From positions 62,001 through 126,000 of the forward strand of contig JAIUNU010000013.1 of the NCBI GenBank assembly GCA_020161365.1: DNA of 64,000 nucleotides. Reading direction: 5' to 3'. The notes under the pieces are model-generated. The model made no database searches, was not told the origin of the DNA, and saw nothing but the letters and a program-made list of their open reading frames with translations. Positions 48,549 through 56,765 of this stretch are shown here, piece after piece; positions within the stretch are counted from its first letter, which is position 1; the number at the start of each line of letters is the position of its first letter. A program made the position numbers and the translations under genes. The DNA comes from Pseudomonadota bacterium (GTDB lineage Bacteria > Pseudomonadota > Alphaproteobacteria > Caulobacterales > Caulobacteraceae).

Positions 48549-49815
48549 GGTCTTTGCTCCGCTTCTCGCCAAGAGCCGATACAAAGGCGCGAGAGGTGGG
48601 CGGGGTTCGGCCAAGTCGCATTTCTTCGCTGATCTGCTGGTCACGCGGGCTGTAGGGATCGAGACGCGCGCGGTTTGCGTGCGTGAGGTCCAGAAGTCTA
48701 TTGCTCGATCGGTCAAGCAGCTCATCGAGGACAAGATACGGGGCAGGGGGCTTGCCCACTTCTTCCGTATTCTTGAGACCCACATCGAGGTCGTTGCCGG
48801 CCCTGGCAAGGGCGGGCGCATCGACTTCCAGGGGATGCAGAACCACACGGCCGACAGCATCAAGTCGCTGGAAGGCTATGACATCGCCTGGGTCGAGGAA
48901 GCCCAGAGCCTGAGCCAAAGGTCGCTGGATTTGCTGCGACCGACAATCCGCAAGGCCGGGTCTGAGATTTGGGCAAGCTGGAACCCGGAAAGCCCAGACG
49001 ACCCGATTGAGCAACTGTTGTGCGGCGCCAATCCCCCGAGCGGGACAATCGTCGTGACCGCGAACTATGTCGACAACCCGTGGTTCCCCGAGGAGCTGCG
49101 CGAGGAGATGGAGGTTGACCGCCTCCGCGACCCCGACAAGTTCGCGCACATCTGGCTTGGTCAGTACCTCAAGCGCACGCAAGCGCTGGTGTTCAACAAC
49201 TGGAGCACACAGGCGTTCGACACGCCGCAGGGGGCGTTCAGGCGGTTCGGGGCGGACTGGGGCTTTGCCCAAGATCCTACGGTGCTGGTCTCTGCCTTTG
49301 TCGGGCGCTGGGTGGATGGCAAGGCGGTAGCCGATCCGAACGGCCGGGTGCTGTTCGTGGATCACGAGGCATCGGCCGTTGGTTGCGAGATCGACCACAC
49401 GCCCGCGCTGTTCGACAAGGTTCCAGAGGCCCGCCAGTGGACGATCACCGCTGATAGCGCTCGCCAAGAGACTATCAGTTACATGCGCCGACAGGGGTTC
49501 AAGATCATCCCAGCCATCAAGGGGCCTGGTTCGGTTGAGGACGGTATCGAGTTCCTGAAGTCGTTCGACATCGTGGTTCATCCCCGATGCGAGCGCACAG
49601 CGCAGGAACTGGAGACCTACTCGTTCAAGGTCGATCCGGACACCGACGAAATCCTTCCGGTCCTGGAAGACAAGAACAACCACGTCATCGACGCGCTCCG
49701 CTACGCCCTAGAGGCCCTTCGCCGCGTCCGTGCGCCTGTCGCGCCACCACCAAGCCGCAACCCGCCCGACCTGTGGGGCCGTAGGAGAGAGGAGGAGTCA
49801 TGGAAGACAGCATGA
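48520..49815 (+). CDS. Terminase large subunit (PBSX/Terminase_3 type)
   Basis: 431 residues from a TTG at 48520 (no ATG nearby). ATPase: ARGGRGSAKSHFFADLL (Walker A), GYDIAWVEEAQSLSQRS (Walker B), ASWNPESPDDP. Nuclease: RRFGADWGFAQDPTVLV, ITADSARQETISYMR and EDKNNHVIDALRYALE with conserved Asp residues. It is the packaging motor that cuts concatemers and drives DNA into the capsid. Overlaps the portal gene start by 16 bases. Confidence 0.92.
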   Translation: MTRLQVPVARVFAPLLAKSRYKGARGGRGSAKSHFFADLLVTRAVGIETRAVCVREVQKSIARSVKQLIEDKIRGRGLAHFFRILETHIEVVAGPGKGGRIDFQGMQNHTADSIKSLEGYDIAWVEEAQSLSQRSLDLLRPTIRKAGSEIWASWNPESPDDPIEQLLCGANPPSGTIVVTANYVDNPWFPEELREEMEVDRLRDPDKFAHIWLGQYLKRTQALVFNNWSTQAFDTPQGAFRRFGADWGFAQDPTVLVSAFVGRWVDGKAVADPNGRVLFVDHEASAVGCEIDHTPALFDKVPEARQWTITADSARQETISYMRRQGFKIIPAIKGPGSVEDGIEFLKSFDIVVHPRCERTAQELETYSFKVDPDTDEILPVLEDKNNHVIDALRYALEALRRVRAPVAPPPSRNPPDLWGRRREEESWKTA

Positions 49816-51569
49816 CGCCGACCTATGAGCCCGACCACGCCGCGCTCAAGAAGATGTACGAGGACTTCCAGAGCACGACGCGCGACGGACGCGCTCAGTC
49901 TCAGGTGGACGACGACTACTTCCACGGCAACCAGCTAACGCCTGACGAAAAGCGCATCCTTCAAGCGCGCAAGCAGCCGGACGCCGTCTTCAATCGCACT
50001 CGACCTGCGGTTCTCGGCACGCTCGGGGTCATCAAGCAGGGCGCCACCGATCCGCGCGCCTATCCGCGCAACCCGGGTGACGAGGACGCGGCCGACGTGG
50101 CGTCCAAGGTGCTGCGCTACATCGCCGACAAATCCAACTTCGATGCGATCAAGATCGACGTTGCCAAGAACTATCTCGTCGAGGGTACCGGCGCGATCAT
50201 CGTCGAGGCGGACGCAGACGGCGAAATCCCCCTGACGCAAATCCGGTGGGAAGAACTGGTCTATGACCCGCGCTCTCGCCGTCAGGACTTCGGAGACGCG
50301 CGTTACCTTGGCGTGGCCAAGTGGCAGTACGCCGACGACCTGAAGGCCAGCTATCCCGACAAGGGCGATGAGATCGAACGCCTGATCGGCTCGGGCAACA
50401 TGGCCGACGACATCAGCGACGATCGTCCCCGTGATGGTCAAACGGTGGCGTGGGTCGATGGCCGTAAGCGCCGCGTCATGACGGTGGAACTGTATCACCG
50501 CGACGATGGTTGGAAGCGGTGCGTGTTCTGGTCTGGTGGCGTTCTGGAGGCTTCGGAAAGCCCGTATCTCGACGATAAGGGTCGTCCTACCTGCCCCATC
50601 GTGGCGCAGTCCTGCTACGTCGACCGCGAGAACAACCGTTACGGCATCGTGCGCGACATGCGCGGGCCTCAGGACGAGATCAACAAGCGCCGCTCAAAGC
50701 TGCTGCATCGTACCTCGTCGCGCGTGGTCCAAGAGGCTGCGCCGGGTCAGGGCTACGGGAGTATCGAAGAGGTTCGCCGCGAGGCCGCAAAGCCTGACGG
50801 TGTGCTTCCCTCTGGCTGGCAGATCGTCAATACGGGCGACATGGCGGCGGGAGAGGCCCAGCTTCTCGCCGAAGCTAAGGCCGAGATTGAGCGCATGGGG
50901 CCAAACCCTGCGATCCTTGGGCGGCAGGGTGAAAGCCAGAGCGGGCGGGCCAATCTGGTTCGCCAGCAAGCGGGCCTGACCGAACAGGCCGTGATCTTCG
51001 GCGGGATCGAGGAGTTTGAACTCCGCGTCTATCGGCAGATGTGGTCTCGCGCTCGCCAGTTCTGGCAAACTCCGATGTGGGTTCGCGTGACTGACGACGA
51101 GGGCGCGCCGCAGTTCGTGGGCGTCAACCAGCCGCAAACCGACGAGTTCGGCCAGCAGATCGGCGTCGAGAACCAGATCGCGGCGATGGACGTCGACATC
51201 ATCATCGACACGGTTCCCGACACGGCCAACGTTCAGCAAGAGCAGTTCGCCATGCTGGTTGAACTGGCCAAGGTGGGTGCGCTGGGTCAAAACCCCGGCC
51301 CGCTGCTGCTGGAGGCTTCGAGCCTGCCCAACAAGGCCAAGGTGATCGAGAAGCTACAGGCTCCGACCGATCCGGCCCAACAGCAGATGCAGCAGCAGGC
51401 GGCAGAGCTACAGGCGCGCGGCGCGGCTGCGAAGGTCGCCAAGGATGAAGCCGACGCTCTCCTGACTGGCGCCAAGGCGCAAAACGAACAACTCGACGGG
51501 TTGATCAAGCAACAGGCCGCGCAGGCCGGGTTTGGTCCCCCCCAAATGTTTCCCGCCGCCGGGGCTTAA
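49800..51569 (+). CDS. P22-type portal protein
   Basis: 589 residues, GGAGGAG before the ATG. QVDDDYFHGNQLTPDEKRILQARKQPDAVFNRTRPAV, VEGTGAIIVEADADGEIPLTQIRWEELVYDPRSRRQDFGDARYLG, NRYGIVRDMRGPQDEINKRRSKLLH match the P22-like portal family. A long Gln/Ala-rich C-terminal helix (QQQMQQQAAELQARGAAAKVAKDEADALLTG) resembles the P22 portal barrel extension. It forms the dodecameric channel at the capsid vertex. Confidence 0.9.
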   Translation: MEDSMTPTYEPDHAALKKMYEDFQSTTRDGRAQSQVDDDYFHGNQLTPDEKRILQARKQPDAVFNRTRPAVLGTLGVIKQGATDPRAYPRNPGDEDAADVASKVLRYIADKSNFDAIKIDVAKNYLVEGTGAIIVEADADGEIPLTQIRWEELVYDPRSRRQDFGDARYLGVAKWQYADDLKASYPDKGDEIERLIGSGNMADDISDDRPRDGQTVAWVDGRKRRVMTVELYHRDDGWKRCVFWSGGVLEASESPYLDDKGRPTCPIVAQSCYVDRENNRYGIVRDMRGPQDEINKRRSKLLHRTSSRVVQEAAPGQGYGSIEEVRREAAKPDGVLPSGWQIVNTGDMAAGEAQLLAEAKAEIERMGPNPAILGRQGESQSGRANLVRQQAGLTEQAVIFGGIEEFELRVYRQMWSRARQFWQTPMWVRVTDDEGAPQFVGVNQPQTDEFGQQIGVENQIAAMDVDIIIDTVPDTANVQQEQFAMLVELAKVGALGQNPGPLLLEASSLPNKAKVIEKLQAPTDPAQQQMQQQAAELQARGAAAKVAKDEADALLTGAKAQNEQLDGLIKQQAAQAGFGPPQMFPAAGA

Positions 51570-51662
51570 CGGGCGATCCGTCAGCCCTGGGACGTGACCA
51601 GGGAGCCGCCGCCGGGCCTCGGGCGATTTTCGGGCCGCCGCCGTTACGGGCGAGGGGAAATC

Positions 51663-52397
51663 ATGAGCGACAATCTGGACTTTCTCGACGGGCCGTCGCC
51701 CGCCGATACGACGACTGCTGACCAAACGCCAGCCGCCGCACCCGAGCCGTCCACGGACGGTCCCGCACGCGGTCCTGACGGACGTTTCGCCCCGAGGGAA
51801 GGGGAGCAACCCCAAGCCCAACCGGTAGCCGAGCAACCCGCTCTGGAGCCGGCCAAACCCGAGGCGCAGACCGTCCCGCTAAACGTGGTCAAGGAGCTAC
51901 GGGCCGAGATCCGCGCCCTCAAGCAGCAACCCCAACCTCAGCCGCAGGACTACTATCCCGAAGAGCTGACCCCGGAAGAGCATGTAGAGCGCGCAACGCT
52001 CAACACTCGTCTGGACATCTCCGAGGACATGGCCCGCGACAAGTTCGGGGACGAGATCGTCGACCAAGCCCGCGATTGGGCTCTGGAGAAGTTCCAGAAC
52101 AACCCGGCCTACAAGACCGAAGTCCTCAGTCAGAGGAACCCCTATCGCTACATCGTCGAAGCGTACAAGGCCGACCAACGCGCGGCCCGCCTCAACGACT
52201 TGGCGGATGACGACATTGAAGCCTTCCTGGCCTGGAAATCCGGCCAGCAGGCCCCGCAACAGGCCGCTCCGGCGGCTCCCCCGCAACAGTCGGCGCCTCC
52301 TCGCTCCCTAGCATCCGCCCCCGCAGCAGGCGGCGGAAAACCGGGTGAACAACCCGTGGGGCCTGGCGTGGCGTTCGACGCTCTCTTCACGAGGTAA
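51663..52397 (+). CDS. Scaffolding-type protein
   Basis: 244 residues from the ATG at 51663 (GAGGGG upstream). Acidic, Pro/Ala/Gln-rich disordered N-terminus (PAAAPEPSTDGPARGPDGRFAPREGEQPQAQ), a helical centre (ELRAEIRALKQQ, DDDIEAFLAWKSGQQ) and a disordered tail. Position between portal and major capsid and the composition fit a head assembly scaffold. Confidence 0.78.
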   Translation: MSDNLDFLDGPSPADTTTADQTPAAAPEPSTDGPARGPDGRFAPREGEQPQAQPVAEQPALEPAKPEAQTVPLNVVKELRAEIRALKQQPQPQPQDYYPEELTPEEHVERATLNTRLDISEDMARDKFGDEIVDQARDWALEKFQNNPAYKTEVLSQRNPYRYIVEAYKADQRAARLNDLADDDIEAFLAWKSGQQAPQQAAPAAPPQQSAPPRSLASAPAAGGGKPGEQPVGPGVAFDALFTR

Positions 52398-52400
52398 CAA

Positions 52401-53510
52401 ATGGCTGAAGTCGCTCTCGCCAGCGCCAGCGAAAAGCAGGTCTGGCTCAAGCAGTATTTCGCGGAATACGTCCGTGAGTCCGGTTTTCAGGGCTTCATGG
52501 GCAAGGCCGCGAACTCGATCATCGTCGCCAAGTACGAGCTTCAATCCGAAGCCGGCAAGACGATCAACATCCCGCTGATCCTGCGCCTGACCGGCTCGGG
52601 TGTCACCGGCTCGGCGATCCTGGACGGCGTCGAAGAAGAACTCGGCAACTACAACTGCGCCATCTCGGTCGACTGGCGCCGTAACGGTGTCCGCGTTCCG
52701 AAGTCGACTTCGTACAAGACCGAAATCGACCTGTTCGGCGCCGCCAAGGACATGCTGAAGCAGTGGGAAGCCGAACAGCTTCGTGACGACATCATCAAGG
52801 CTATGGCCTCGGTGATCACGACCGGCGACACCACCGTCAAGCTGGCGGACTCGTCGACCAGCGATCGCAACGCCTACGCCGCCGCCAATAGCGACCGCCT
52901 GCTGTTTGGCAAGCTGAAGTCGAACTACTCGGCCACCTTCGCGACCGCTCTGGGCAACATCGACACCACGGACGACAAGTGCACCGTGGCTTCGATGAGC
53001 CTGGCCAAGCGCATCGCCAAGCAGGCCAGCCCGCACATCCGTCCCTACAAGACGGAAACGGGCCGCGAGTTCTTCGTTGCGTTCCACGGCTCGCGCACCT
53101 TCCGCGACCTGAAGGCCGATACCACCATGACCCAAGCCAACCGCGAGGCGCGTTCTCGCGAGGGCGGCGGCATGGACAACAACCCGATCTTCCAGGACGG
53201 TGACCTGATCTATGACGGGATCATCCACCGCGAGGTCCCGGAGATCGACGACGTGGTGTCGACCGGCACCTACACGCTCGACGGCAAGGGCAACAGCTCG
53301 GCCGATGTGCGTCCGGTGTTCGTCTGCGGCCAACAGGCCGTTGGCATCGCCTGGGGTCAAGAGCCGACCATGCGGACGGATCTGACCAAGGACTATGCCT
53401 TCCGCCCCGGCGTCGCCGTCGAGGAGCTGCTGAACGTCAAGAAGCTGGCGTACAACGGCAAGCAACACGGCATGGTCACGGCGTTCTTCGCCGCTGCGGC
53501 CGACAGCTAA
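52401..53510 (+). CDS. Major capsid protein (DUF4043/N4 gp56-type)
   Basis: 369 residues. FQGFMGKAANSIIVAKYELQSEAGKTINIPLILRLTGSGVTGSAILDGVEEELGNYNCAISVDWRRNGVRVP, FHGSRTFRDLKADTTMTQANREARS, and DGIIHREVPEID are characteristic blocks of the Phage_capsid_3 family (HK97 fold). It follows the scaffold gene by three bases. A GGCGGGT/ACCCGCC hairpin (53525-53553) follows its stop. Confidence 0.9.
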   Translation: MAEVALASASEKQVWLKQYFAEYVRESGFQGFMGKAANSIIVAKYELQSEAGKTINIPLILRLTGSGVTGSAILDGVEEELGNYNCAISVDWRRNGVRVPKSTSYKTEIDLFGAAKDMLKQWEAEQLRDDIIKAMASVITTGDTTVKLADSSTSDRNAYAAANSDRLLFGKLKSNYSATFATALGNIDTTDDKCTVASMSLAKRIAKQASPHIRPYKTETGREFFVAFHGSRTFRDLKADTTMTQANREARSREGGGMDNNPIFQDGDLIYDGIIHREVPEIDDVVSTGTYTLDGKGNSSADVRPVFVCGQQAVGIAWGQEPTMRTDLTKDYAFRPGVAVEELLNVKKLAYNGKQHGMVTAFFAAAADS

Positions 53511-53524
53511 TCCCCACAACATCA

Positions 53525-53553
53525 ACGGCGGGTAGGTCTAGGCCACCCGCCGT
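53525..53553 (+). terminator. Hairpin after the capsid gene
   Basis: ACGGCGGGT (53525-53533) paired perfectly with ACCCGCCGT (53545-53553); weak CTTCT tail. May attenuate transcription between capsid and downstream genes or protect the capsid mRNA end. Confidence 0.4.
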
Positions 53554-53572
53554 CTTCTCATGAGGTCCCAAG

Positions 53573-54013
53573 ATGGCGACTTACTCGTCTGACCAATACC
53601 TGGCGAACACGCCGACCCCGTCCCCGGCTGGCTATGCCGGCACTGCCAAGGTGGCTTACTTCTCGGTTACCTGTTCGGCTGCGCCGACCACGTCGGACAC
53701 CATCAACTTCGGCTATCTGCCGGCCGGCGCTCGCGTCGTCCTGGCGGTTCTGGAGTCGTCGGACATGGACACGGGCGGTTCGCCGTCCCTGACCATCAAC
53801 GTCGGCGATGCCGGCGACGCTGACCGCCTGTTCGCGGCTTCGACCGTGGGTCAAGCGGGCACCGTGTCGACGGCCATTGCGGCCACCGGCGCGGGCTACA
53901 GCTATTCGTCCAAGACCCTGATCACGGGCGTTGCGGCTGCGAACGCTGCTACCGGCACGTCGGGCACGCTGAACCTGACGATCTTCTACATCCAGGAAGG
54001 TGTGGCGTCGTAA
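53573..54013 (+). CDS. Capsid-associated or head-fibre-like phage protein
   Basis: 146 residues. Gly/Ser/Thr/Ala-rich beta protein (VAYFSVTCSAAPTTSDTINFGYLPAGARVVLAVLESSDMDTGG, SPSLTINVGDAGDADRLFAASTVG). Located between capsid and gp4-like genes, where decoration proteins are commonly found. No specific family recognised. Confidence 0.65.
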   Translation: MATYSSDQYLANTPTPSPAGYAGTAKVAYFSVTCSAAPTTSDTINFGYLPAGARVVLAVLESSDMDTGGSPSLTINVGDAGDADRLFAASTVGQAGTVSTAIAATGAGYSYSSKTLITGVAAANAATGTSGTLNLTIFYIQEGVAS

Positions 54014-54037
54014 AGCGCTGCGGCTTCATGGCAGGGA

Positions 54038-54063
54038 GGAGGGGGCTTAACACCCCCTCCTTT
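54038..54063 (+). terminator. Intrinsic terminator-like hairpin in the late operon
   Basis: GGAGGGGG (54038-54045), loop CTTAACA, CCCCCTCC (54053-54060) then TTT. Perfect 8-bp GC stem; short T-run. It lies six bases before the ATG of the gp4-like gene, which has no clear ribosome binding site. Confidence 0.5.
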
Positions 54064-54068
54064 ATCGC

Positions 54069-54611
54069 ATGACGACAATCCTCGATGTTGGAACGCTCGC
54101 CATGCGAAAGCTTGGTGTTCTGGGGCGTGGCAAGGTTCCGACCGCTGAAGACGGTCGCGACATCCTGGCTGCGGCTCAATCGTTCTACGATGAACTTGTG
54201 AGCGTGGCGAAGCTGACGCCTGTGGTGGCGACGGCGAGCGAGGATGCTGACGAGGACACGCGCGTTCTGGCCAGTGGCTACACGATCACCTTCCCCTCGA
54301 CGATTGCGGACGGTGAAACGCGCGCACCCTATGACCTATCCATCATTTCGGTGGTTACAGCGGGTCAAGACCCGGATACGCGGATCTATGACGCCACGCG
54401 CGGCGAGTGGGTCTCGCTGGTGGCGCTGGGGCTTCGCGGTGACGCTCCTCTGGTCAATCGCGGCATGGATGCTCTGGCCTGCTGCTGGGCCAAGAAGCTC
54501 GCCGAATTTGAGGCCGTGGAGGTCTCGACAGAAATTCAGCTAGGCGCGGCGCGGTTCCTGCACGCCTTCCGCTCGGCGCGTAATCGCACCGAAGGGCCGG
54601 ACTACTTCTAG
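54069..54611 (+). CDS. P22 gp4-like tail accessory/head completion protein
   Basis: 180 residues. ILDVGTLAMRKLGVLGRGKVPTAEDGRDILAAAQSFYDELVSV, and LNRTFDLALNRGMD-like MDALACCWAKKLAEFEAVEV match the gp4/adaptor family that extends the portal ring after DNA packaging. Overlaps the gp10-like gene by one base (TAGTG). Confidence 0.8.
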   Translation: MTTILDVGTLAMRKLGVLGRGKVPTAEDGRDILAAAQSFYDELVSVAKLTPVVATASEDADEDTRVLASGYTITFPSTIADGETRAPYDLSIISVVTAGQDPDTRIYDATRGEWVSLVALGLRGDAPLVNRGMDALACCWAKKLAEFEAVEVSTEIQLGAARFLHAFRSARNRTEGPDYF

Positions 54612-55981
54612 TGCCCAAGCTCCCGCTAGCCCGCTCAGCCTACAAGCGCGGCGACCTTCCCGAGGTCCCGCTGGCGAACCTGTTTTTCGAGGTCGATCCT
54701 CTGAATCAGGACGATCAGGTCTCGCTCCTGGCGCGCGGTGGCCTGTCGTCGTTTGCGACGGTGGGCTCTGGTCCCATTCGCGGCATCTGGAGGCAGGACG
54801 GGGCGCTTTCGGGCGTGTTTGTGGTGGTCTCAGGTACGAGCCTCTACAAGGTCACGACGAGCGGGACCGTGACGCAGATTACCGGGACGATCTCGGGCAC
54901 GGCGCCGGTTCGCATGACGGGCTCGGCCTCTACCGTCCTGATCAGCAACGACACGGCGCTGTACTCGACGGACGGGTCAACGCTCTCGACGGTAACGCTA
55001 CCCGACACCTTCACGCCGGGGGACATCGGCTACATCAACGGCCGGTTCATCGTCTGCAAGAAGGACACGCACCGCTACTACTGGTCAGGCGTTGGCACGA
55101 CGGTGTTCGACGCGCTGGACTACGCTTCGGCCGAAATGTCGTCGGACCCGCTGATCAGCGTTGGCATTGCGACCGATGAGGTGTGGTTCCTGGGTTCTGA
55201 GACGGTGGAAGTCTCGCAACCGACTGCGGACCCTGACGCGCCGTTTGTGCGGGTTCAAGGCCGGTCGTTCTCGATGGGCTGCGCTACGAAGCTGGCCACA
55301 AGCCCGTTCAACAACGGCGTGGCGTGGGTTGGGAACGACAACGCGGTCTGGTTGGCGGCTGGCGAGGTCTCGCGGTTGAGCAACAGCGCGATCGAGGAGC
55401 GTATTCGCAACTCGACCCGCTCGGATCTTCGCGCGACCCGCTGCTATCAGGACGGCCATGAGTTCTACGTCCTGACCCTGAGTGATGGGACGGTGGCTTA
55501 TGACGCCGCGTCGAAGCTTTGGGCGGACTGGACGAGCTACGGCAAGACGGTGTTTCGCGGGCATCTCATGGCCCCGCTTGGCTCTGGCCAGTGGGTGGCG
55601 GGGGACGCGACGGACGGCAAGCTGTGGCTGTTCTCGACCTCGAACCTGACGGACAACGGCGACCCGATCTCGCGTGAGTTTGGCGCGTGGCTGCAACTGG
55701 ATCGATCCGAAAAGAACACGAACCTGCTGCTCGACTGCACCGTGGGCTCTGCTGCGAGCCTGTCTGACGATCCGATGATCGCCATGCGCTACAGCGAAGA
55801 TCGCGGGCACGAGTGGTTTGACTGGCAACTCGCCCCGCTGGGTCGTCAGGGTCAATATCAACACGTGGCTGAGTGGCGCCAGCTTGGCCTCATGAAGCGC
55901 CCGGGCCGTTCGTTCCACTTCCGCGTGACGGACCCGGTGAACATCACCATCCGCCGCGCCCTGATCAACGAGCGCATCTGA
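54611..55981 (+). CDS. P22 gp10-like packaged-DNA stabilisation protein (tail hub)
   Basis: 456 residues from a GTG. LARSAYKRGDLPEVPLANLFFEVDPLNQDDQVSLLARGGLSSF, GRFIVCKKDTHRYYWS, SEMSSDPLISVGIATDEVWFLGSETVEVSQPTADPDAPFVRVQGRSFSMGCA (approx.) follow the gp10 beta-propeller pattern. It closes the tail after packaging. Stop overlaps the next ATG. Confidence 0.83.
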   Translation: MPKLPLARSAYKRGDLPEVPLANLFFEVDPLNQDDQVSLLARGGLSSFATVGSGPIRGIWRQDGALSGVFVVVSGTSLYKVTTSGTVTQITGTISGTAPVRMTGSASTVLISNDTALYSTDGSTLSTVTLPDTFTPGDIGYINGRFIVCKKDTHRYYWSGVGTTVFDALDYASAEMSSDPLISVGIATDEVWFLGSETVEVSQPTADPDAPFVRVQGRSFSMGCATKLATSPFNNGVAWVGNDNAVWLAAGEVSRLSNSAIEERIRNSTRSDLRATRCYQDGHEFYVLTLSDGTVAYDAASKLWADWTSYGKTVFRGHLMAPLGSGQWVAGDATDGKLWLFSTSNLTDNGDPISREFGAWLQLDRSEKNTNLLLDCTVGSAASLSDDPMIAMRYSEDRGHEWFDWQLAPLGRQGQYQHVAEWRQLGLMKRPGRSFHFRVTDPVNITIRRALINERI

Positions 55982-56316
55982 TGGTCTTCTCGCTTCCGAG
56001 GCTGGCGGGCGGCAACCCCATTGTGCAGGGGCAGGGCTTCCGCCCGACATCCGAGTTTCTCTCTTACGTCAACAACGGCATCGTGGCCAAGATCGAGACG
56101 CAGGAAGCCCGTCAGGACACGATTGACGCCCAGCTACAGGACGCGGTCGCGGATCTGGCGCAAATCACAACTGACCTCTCGGGGACAGTGTCGGCGGTCA
56201 ACAGCCTGACGGGCCAGCTTGACGCCATCGTCGACAACTACATTCCCATGATCGACGCCCACGAGACGCGGCTTGACAGCATCGAAGCGCGTCTAGCCGC
56301 TGCGGGCATTCCTTGA
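55981..56316 (+). CDS. Coiled-coil tail protein, tail-needle position
   Basis: 111 residues. VNNGIVAKIETQEARQDTIDAQLQDAVADLAQITTDLSGTVSAVNSLTGQLDAIVDNY is a long trimeric-looking coiled coil preceded by a short globular head. In P22 order the gene after gp10 is the needle gp26. Assignment rests on position and coil only. Confidence 0.6.
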   Translation: MVFSLPRLAGGNPIVQGQGFRPTSEFLSYVNNGIVAKIETQEARQDTIDAQLQDAVADLAQITTDLSGTVSAVNSLTGQLDAIVDNYIPMIDAHETRLDSIEARLAAAGIP

Positions 56317-56765
56317 TCCGACCCGCCACGAAAGACGAGTGCCTTGGCATAGCGTCAAGGCTTCGTGAGGCCGACAGAAGCGAGATTGCGGCATCATCGG
56401 GGCTTGACCCTCACGTCTCCCTTTCGCGGGCCTGGGAAGGCTCTGACGAGGTTATGGCGTGGGTCCTGAATGGCGAGGTTGAGGCGATCTCGGGGACCAT
56501 CGAGCTAGAGCCTGGCGTCGCGTTCCCCTGGCTGGTTGGGTCCGATGAGGTGTTCGGATCGGCTCGCTGGCCTTTCGCCCGTCTGTCCCGCGCTGAGGCG
56601 CAACGCATCAACGCCAAGTGGCCCCGGCTGGTGGGCTACGTCCATGCCGACAACGCCGCACACGTCCGCTGGCTTCAGTGGTGCGGCTTCTCCCTTGGTC
56701 AGCCCGTAACGCATGGCGTTCGCGGCGATCTCTTCCACCCCTTCGAAAGGCTCGCCCATGTGTGA
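56313..56765 (+). CDS. T7 gp13-like internal virion protein A (DUF2833)
   Basis: 150 residues from a TTG. IRPATKDECLGIASRLREADRSEIAASSGLDPHVSL, FPWLVGSDEV and VGYVHADNAAHVRWLQWCGFSLGQPV give the GNAT-like pattern of DUF2833. In T7 gp13 is an internal virion protein involved in core assembly. Mixing this with P22-type head genes is notable. Confidence 0.78.
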   Translation: MIRPATKDECLGIASRLREADRSEIAASSGLDPHVSLSRAWEGSDEVMAWVLNGEVEAISGTIELEPGVAFPWLVGSDEVFGSARWPFARLSRAEAQRINAKWPRLVGYVHADNAAHVRWLQWCGFSLGQPVTHGVRGDLFHPFERLAHV

